A program made the translations under genes and the position numbers. A stretch of DNA of 11,504 bases from Larix sibirica (taxonomy: Eukaryota > Streptophyta > Pinopsida > Pinales > Pinaceae): positions 40,438-51,941 of the forward strand of contig NWUY0300018657.1 of assembly GCA_004151065.3 (NCBI GenBank), written 5' to 3'. Shown one piece after another: positions 8,534 to 11,504 of this stretch (the stretch's first letter is position 1; each line of letters begins with the position of its first letter). Under the pieces are notes generated by a model. The model was not told the DNA's origin. It did not search any database and saw only the letters and a program-made list of their open reading frames with translations.

Positions 8534-9380
8534 GAATTCTGTGCCTCTGAGATTAAAGAGTTGCTAGCAAAAGGCCTCATTGAACCCTCTAAGAGCCCAT
8601 GGGCATGTCGTGCTTTTGTTGTTAACAAGCACTCAGAAATAAAGAGGGGAAAACCTAGGTTGGTGGTGAACTATAAACCACTGAATGTTGTGTTGCAAAA
8701 AGTAAGATATCCTTTTCCAGACAAAACCAACTTGCTCCAAAGAATTGTTGGTTGCACCATTTTCAGTAAATTTGATCTAAAGTCTGGATTCTATCAGATT
8801 GGCATTGAAGCCAAAGATAGGTATAAAACAACATTCGTCGTTCCACATGGTCAGTACCAATGGAAATTTTTACCATTTGGAATCAATAATGCACCGTCAG
8901 AGTTTCAGAAAAGAATGGAAGATATCTTCCGGGATAAAAAGTGGGCACTAGTCTTCATAGACGATATCCTGATTTGCTCTAGAAACCTGCAAGAGCATCT
9001 GAAAGACGATATCCTGATATGCTCTAGAAACCTGCAAGAGCATCTGAAACGTCTGCAAGCTTTCTATGATCTGGTTTTCAAACATGGATTGGTTCTTGGT
9101 TTTAAGATCCAGAAAGGGCAAGTTATCCTACAAAAGCATGTCCTAAGTGTATTCAGTCATTTCCCAGATCAGATACTTGAGAAAGTTCAGTTATAGAGAT
9201 TCCTTGGTAGCTTGAACTACATAAGACCATTCTACAAAGGGCAGGCTACTGATATTCATGTCCTGCAACAGAGATTGAAGAAAAATCCTCCGAAGTGGTC
9301 TTCTGAGATGACTTTGGTTGTTCAGTCCATTAAAGCCAAAGTGTTAGATCTTCCTGCCTTATCATTGCCTCAGGGTACCG
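8534..9380 (+). pseudogene. Reverse transcriptase region
   Basis: Copies the pregenomic RNA into DNA. Seen in order: the ELLAKGLIEPS entry motif (about 8549-8590), a KRGKPRLVVNY block (8642-8674), FDLKSGFYQI (8771-8800), the LPFGINNAPSEFQ block (8870-8908), and the catalytic FIDDIL at 8954-8971, with Phe where most relatives have Tyr. The active-site stretch is duplicated in tandem (next entry). Soon after, the conserved lysine-rich segment and FLG box that should follow the HGLVL motif (about 9083-9100) are missing, an apparent in-frame loss of roughly 14 residues. A TAG at 9194 hits the conserved Gln before RFLGSLNY, and a TAA lies at 9383. The protein cannot have been made from this copy. 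Confidence 0.93.
8960..9049 (+). repeat. 45-bp tandem duplication over the reverse transcriptase active site
   Basis: Positions 8960-9004 and 9005-9049 are identical except for one base (T at 8974 against A at 9019). The unit begins at the first catalytic Asp codon and is exactly 15 codons long, so the frame continues and the DDILICS segment appears twice. Confidence 0.97.
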
Positions 9381-9385
9381 GTTAA

Positions 9386-9757
9386 TTGGTTATTGAAACC
9401 GATGCTTCTTCACATACTTAGGGTGGAGTTCTGATCGAAGTCATTGACGGCAAGGAGAATGTTTGTGGCTATGGTTCTGGTTCCTTCAAAGATGCTGAGC
9501 TTAACTACCCATCTAGCCACAAGGATATTTTGGCAGTCAAAAAGACTGTAAACGATTTTATTTTGTTTTTAAAGCCAGTTAGATTTGTAATTAGAACTGA
9601 TTTGAAGATCATGTTAGGCATCTTCAAAAATGAAAATCCGATGGCTGAAAATAGTAGTAGGATATTGAAATGGTTTATTTGGTTAAGCAATTTTGATTTT
9701 GATATTGTTTATAACCCTGGATATCTTAACTGTTTAGCGGATATGTTGACCAGAGAA
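9386..9757 (+). pseudogene. RNase H region
   Basis: Degrades the RNA strand of the RNA-DNA hybrid. The four acidic positions of the family can be placed: Asp of TDAS at 9401, the middle acidic residue of the HKDIL motif at 9524, Asp of RTDLK at 9599 and Asp of LADML at 9740. The second is Asp here where relatives have Glu. A TAG at 9419-9421 replaces the Trp of the WGG motif just after TDAS. The closing KNENP, RILKW and LADMLTRE pattern is typical of caulimovirid RNase H domains. It continues the reverse transcriptase frame and passes without a break into the C-terminal extension. Confidence 0.92.
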
Positions 9758-10777
9758 CAGTCAAAGCCTGCAGTTCCAGCTATCAATATGTTTACCCCAG
9801 GTTCTTCAAGCTCCAGTTCAAAAGATAAAGGCAAAGCTCCCGTTGTTCCCCTGTACCAGCCAAGAAATTGTTTATTCTTGAAACCATGGGATGAAACTCT
9901 CTCAGAAGATGAAAGGAGACAGTTACTTGATTTTGCTTCAAGGCATGAGGTAGAAAAATACTTGGATATTACTCTCATCAAGAAAATCCAAGAGTCACCT
10001 TTGAAGCTACAAATACTAGAGAGATGGGAACGTTCAGCATTCAGAAGTTTTGAGAATGCTGGACCAAAGCTTCATGATTGCAGAGAGCTATGGATCGACT
10101 GCAATGAAGAAAAAGACGGACCAGTTTGGTACGTGGATATTGGAGAAGGTAACCTAACATGGACTTCATTTAACCTTATTCTCCAATTTTGTAGAGAAGA
10201 ACGATCAATTGTAATTTGTGGTGACCCTGGCAATTTAAGAAATAAAAGTTGGTCCGGATGGACTGATCTCTTTTTAGATAGATTTTGTCCCATAAAAGAT
10301 TGGACAGATCGTCGTGCAAATTTTATCTTGCACCTTCAAGCTGACATGGAAGTGGCAGACCAGAACCATCAATGGTTCAAATTTTTGCTTCATCATCATG
10401 GTGCTAGGTATACTCGTTTGGAGAATACCTACTACACTTCCCAAAATTTCATAAAGAGAGATCGCCAAGGGAACTGTATCAATGCAAAGGTACATACTCG
10501 AAGAATTCCACTTGACTTCAGAGTCAAATCTTTGTACCAAGGTGAGTTCCTTTGTGGGCCAAATCCATTATTCCATGGGTCCGATGTTGAGCAGTGTTTC
10601 AGCTCAGATCTCTATCTTCCTATTAAGCTTCCAGAAGAAGACCCGCTAATTCCTGACTATGACTACTATGGGTCAGATGATCTTGATATTAGATACTTTA
10701 ATTGTCCATGTGGTGGTATAGATATTGGTGGAAAAGAAGTTTGCATCTGTAGTCAAACACGAGACCCTTATGATTAA
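9758..10777 (+). pseudogene. C-terminal extension of the viral polyprotein, about 340 residues, unassigned
   Basis: This part is open from 9530 through RNase H to the natural-looking TAA at 10775, with no stop or frame change, unlike the rest of the polyprotein. It starts with a Ser-rich, Lys-rich linker (about 9800-9840), followed by a mixed alpha/beta-looking globular region rich in Trp and aromatic residues (about 9870-10540), then an acidic Tyr/Asp-rich stretch (10636-10690) and a final cysteine cluster (NCPCGG, then CIC; about 10700-10752). It has no integrase zinc finger or DDE motif, no second RNase H signature and no 30K movement-protein pattern that I can see. The position after RNase H would suit a transactivator/inclusion-body-like or movement function, but that is only by position. 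Confidence 0.6.
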
Positions 10778-10784
10778 AGGTTGA

Positions 10785-11022
10785 AAGCCGTGGTGGGCCA
10801 GATAATGCTGCACTTTGTATTTTGTCAGCCATGTTTAGTGTCAGTCATGATAAAGATTCGGGTCCCCATATGTCTACGGACTCCAAGAGATGAGATAATG
10901 GCGGTGGTTGTCCCACCTGTCACCCCGTATCATGCTTTATGACTTGTTGGTGCCAGTCTTGAGTCACCGGTTAACCAGTTAGATTTGTATAAATAAAGGC
11001 CCGGGGTCTCATTGTAAGAATC
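10785..11022 (+). promoter_or_regulatory. Pararetroviral pregenomic RNA promoter
   Basis: Non-coding sequence after the last ORF. A clear TATA box, TATAAATA, lies at 10988-10995, with a TGAGTCA bZIP-type site 28 bases upstream (10960-10966). Transcription should start roughly at 11011-11022. The position, downstream of the polyprotein and upstream of the primer binding site, matches the 35S-type promoter of caulimovirids. An AATAAA (10992-10997) overlaps the TATA box and is probably incidental. Confidence 0.65.
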
Positions 11023-11247
11023 ACAATTTGAGTTTTGGATTTTGCTTATGTGTTGAGCTCTGCAACTTTGTAAAGTTTGTTTTGAGTGTCTTGGGAACGA
11101 GGAGACAGTAGCTTCGGCTCTGTTGACTCCCATGCAGTTCCAGAGTGTATATAGGTGCTAGTTTGCATATATTGGAATCCTAGGAAGCCTTGGATTAGGA
11201 TGCAGCATTGTTGTTTCTGAAACATAAAAGGATCCAATACATTGTGC
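11023..11247 (+). other. 5' part of the viral RNA leader with short upstream ORFs
   Basis: Three very short ATG-led frames lie here: 11048-11056 (2 codons), 11132-11161 (9 codons) and 11200-11220 (6 codons), each followed by a stop. Multiple tiny ORFs ahead of a long stem are usual in caulimovirid leaders. The last one ends 27 bases before the well-matched start of the inverted-repeat arm (about 15 if weaker pairing from 11236 is counted), a position suited to a shunt take-off ORF. No larger gene is present. Confidence 0.5.
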
Positions 11248-11361
11248 AAAGGCATTAGGTGTGTTTGCAGTGATGAGATTCGTTGTACGAAGCCGACCTA
11301 CTTGATGTAAAGAATTGCTGTGAATAATTGTTGATTAATGTGAAAAGTCGATCTTGGTGCA
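11248..11361 (+). repeat. Right arm of the 115-bp inverted repeat (leader stem candidate)
   Basis: Matches the reverse complement of 4800-4915. It lies between the last short ORF and the primer binding site. It contains a further short frame (11273-11305) and an ATG-TAA pair. It ends in CA at 11360-11361, four bases before the primer binding site, the same point at which similarity to the left arm ends at TG (4800-4801). Confidence 0.8.
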
Positions 11362-11365
11362 ATTG

Positions 11366-11378
11366 TGGTATCAAAGCC
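11366..11378 (+). other. Viral primer binding site for initiator tRNA-Met
   Basis: TGGTATCAAAGCC differs by one base (A at 11374 for G) from the plant initiator tRNA-Met complement used by caulimovirids to start minus-strand DNA. Its place some 350 bases after the promoter fits the family. It marks the conventional zero point of the circular viral genome. Confidence 0.75.
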
Positions 11379-11504
11379 AGAGAGCTTAAAGATTTTTGTA
11401 TGTAGTGTGTTCATTGTTTTATATCTACTAAATCTACTTAGGTATCTCTATGTTCTGCTTGCAATCTAGTACACTGCTCTTGTAGACTGTGGAAATGACA
11501 GTTG
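11379..11504. other. Sequence after the primer binding site, nothing recognised
   Basis: AT-rich, non-coding. It may be the rest of the viral leader (the loop between the stem arms) or flanking host DNA. It does not resemble the sequence left of 4800 on either strand, so no terminal redundancy of the viral copy is visible in the window. Confidence 0.4.

Larger units (their letters stand above)
4800..11504 (+). mobile_element. Endogenous pararetrovirus (Caulimoviridae-like), nearly complete, inactive
   Basis: The element has capsid-like zinc-knuckle, retropepsin, reverse transcriptase and RNase H regions in one frame, no integrase, no direct long terminal repeats, a TATA promoter after the last ORF, and an initiator tRNA-Met primer binding site after that promoter. 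This layout fits a linearised circular caulimovirid genome and not an LTR retrotransposon. The polyprotein frame (4909-10777) has stops at 5443, 6005, 6263, 6491, 6770, 7007, 7052, 7184, 8531, 9194, 9383 and 9419 and a frame change between about 5813 and 5853. The left edge is placed at 4800, where the inverted repeat begins; the right edge is unknown and may be beyond the window. I cannot assign a genus. Confidence 0.85.

Noticed and set aside
7999-8628. Long minus-strand ORF (209 codons)
   Set aside because: It is antisense to the protease/reverse transcriptase region, has no recognisable motif, and is explained by the codon bias of the sense frame.
8640-8653. Purine run aaagaggggaaaa as a plus-strand priming tract of the virus
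   Set aside because: It encodes the conserved Lys-Arg-Gly-Lys block of the reverse transcriptase, whose codons are purine-rich anyway; no independent evidence for priming.
11014-11018. Splice donor GTAAG near the transcription start
   Set aside because: A five-base match at this place is expected by chance and no acceptor could be linked to it.
4800-11361. The viral block as an LTR retrotransposon with LTRs at both ends
   Set aside because: The related end sequences are inverted, not direct, no integrase follows RNase H, and the promoter and primer site lie after the ORF, as in a linearised circular pararetrovirus.
1-11504. CRISPR array, bacterial operon or phage features
   Set aside because: No regularly spaced short repeats or bacterial gene organisation; all recognisable content is of plant retroelement type.

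Overview
The window is plant nuclear DNA: AT-rich, repeat-dense, with no intact host gene. I base this on a caulimovirid-type pararetrovirus relic, plant-style LTR pieces primed by initiator tRNA-Met, and a chromovirus/Ty3-type integrase remnant. The species cannot be told from the sequence.

Positions 1-4799 are nested, decayed repeats. A Ty1/copia-style LTR with its primer binding site lies on the minus strand at the left edge (about 68-804). A related LTR lies on the plus strand (about 1462-2155), so the two form a long diverged inverted pair. A 0.6-kb non-coding repeat with tRNA-like pol III boxes occurs twice in direct orientation (883-1497 and 3708-4290); each copy ends in a purine tract followed by LTR-like U3 sequence. 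Between them are a 166-bp scrap of the pararetrovirus reverse transcriptase/RNase H junction (2157-2322, starting right after the only N in the window), an AT-rich stretch, and a broken Ty3/gypsy integrase (3121-3573).

Positions 4800-11504 are one nearly full-length endogenous pararetrovirus (Caulimoviridae-like) in plus orientation. One large polyprotein reading frame runs from 4909 to 10777. Its order is: unassigned N-terminal region, coiled coil, capsid-like region with zinc knuckles, acidic Ser-rich linker, coiled coil, retropepsin-like protease, reverse transcriptase, RNase H, and an unassigned domain of about 340 residues after RNase H. It is dead: twelve in-frame stops, one frameshift near 5813-5853, a 45-bp duplication over the reverse transcriptase active site and a small in-frame loss after it. 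No integrase and no recognisable 30K movement protein are present. Downstream come a TATA-type promoter, a leader with short ORFs, and a tRNA-Met primer binding site (11366-11378).

The most unusual structure is a roughly 115-bp inverted repeat. One arm (4800-4915) covers the first ATG of the polyprotein; the other (11248-11361) ends 4 bases before the primer binding site. On a circular viral genome both arms would lie in the pregenomic RNA leader and could form one long stem, with a short ORF just upstream of it and the polyprotein start at its far base. That is the geometry of ribosome shunting. An inverted rearrangement at integration is the main alternative.
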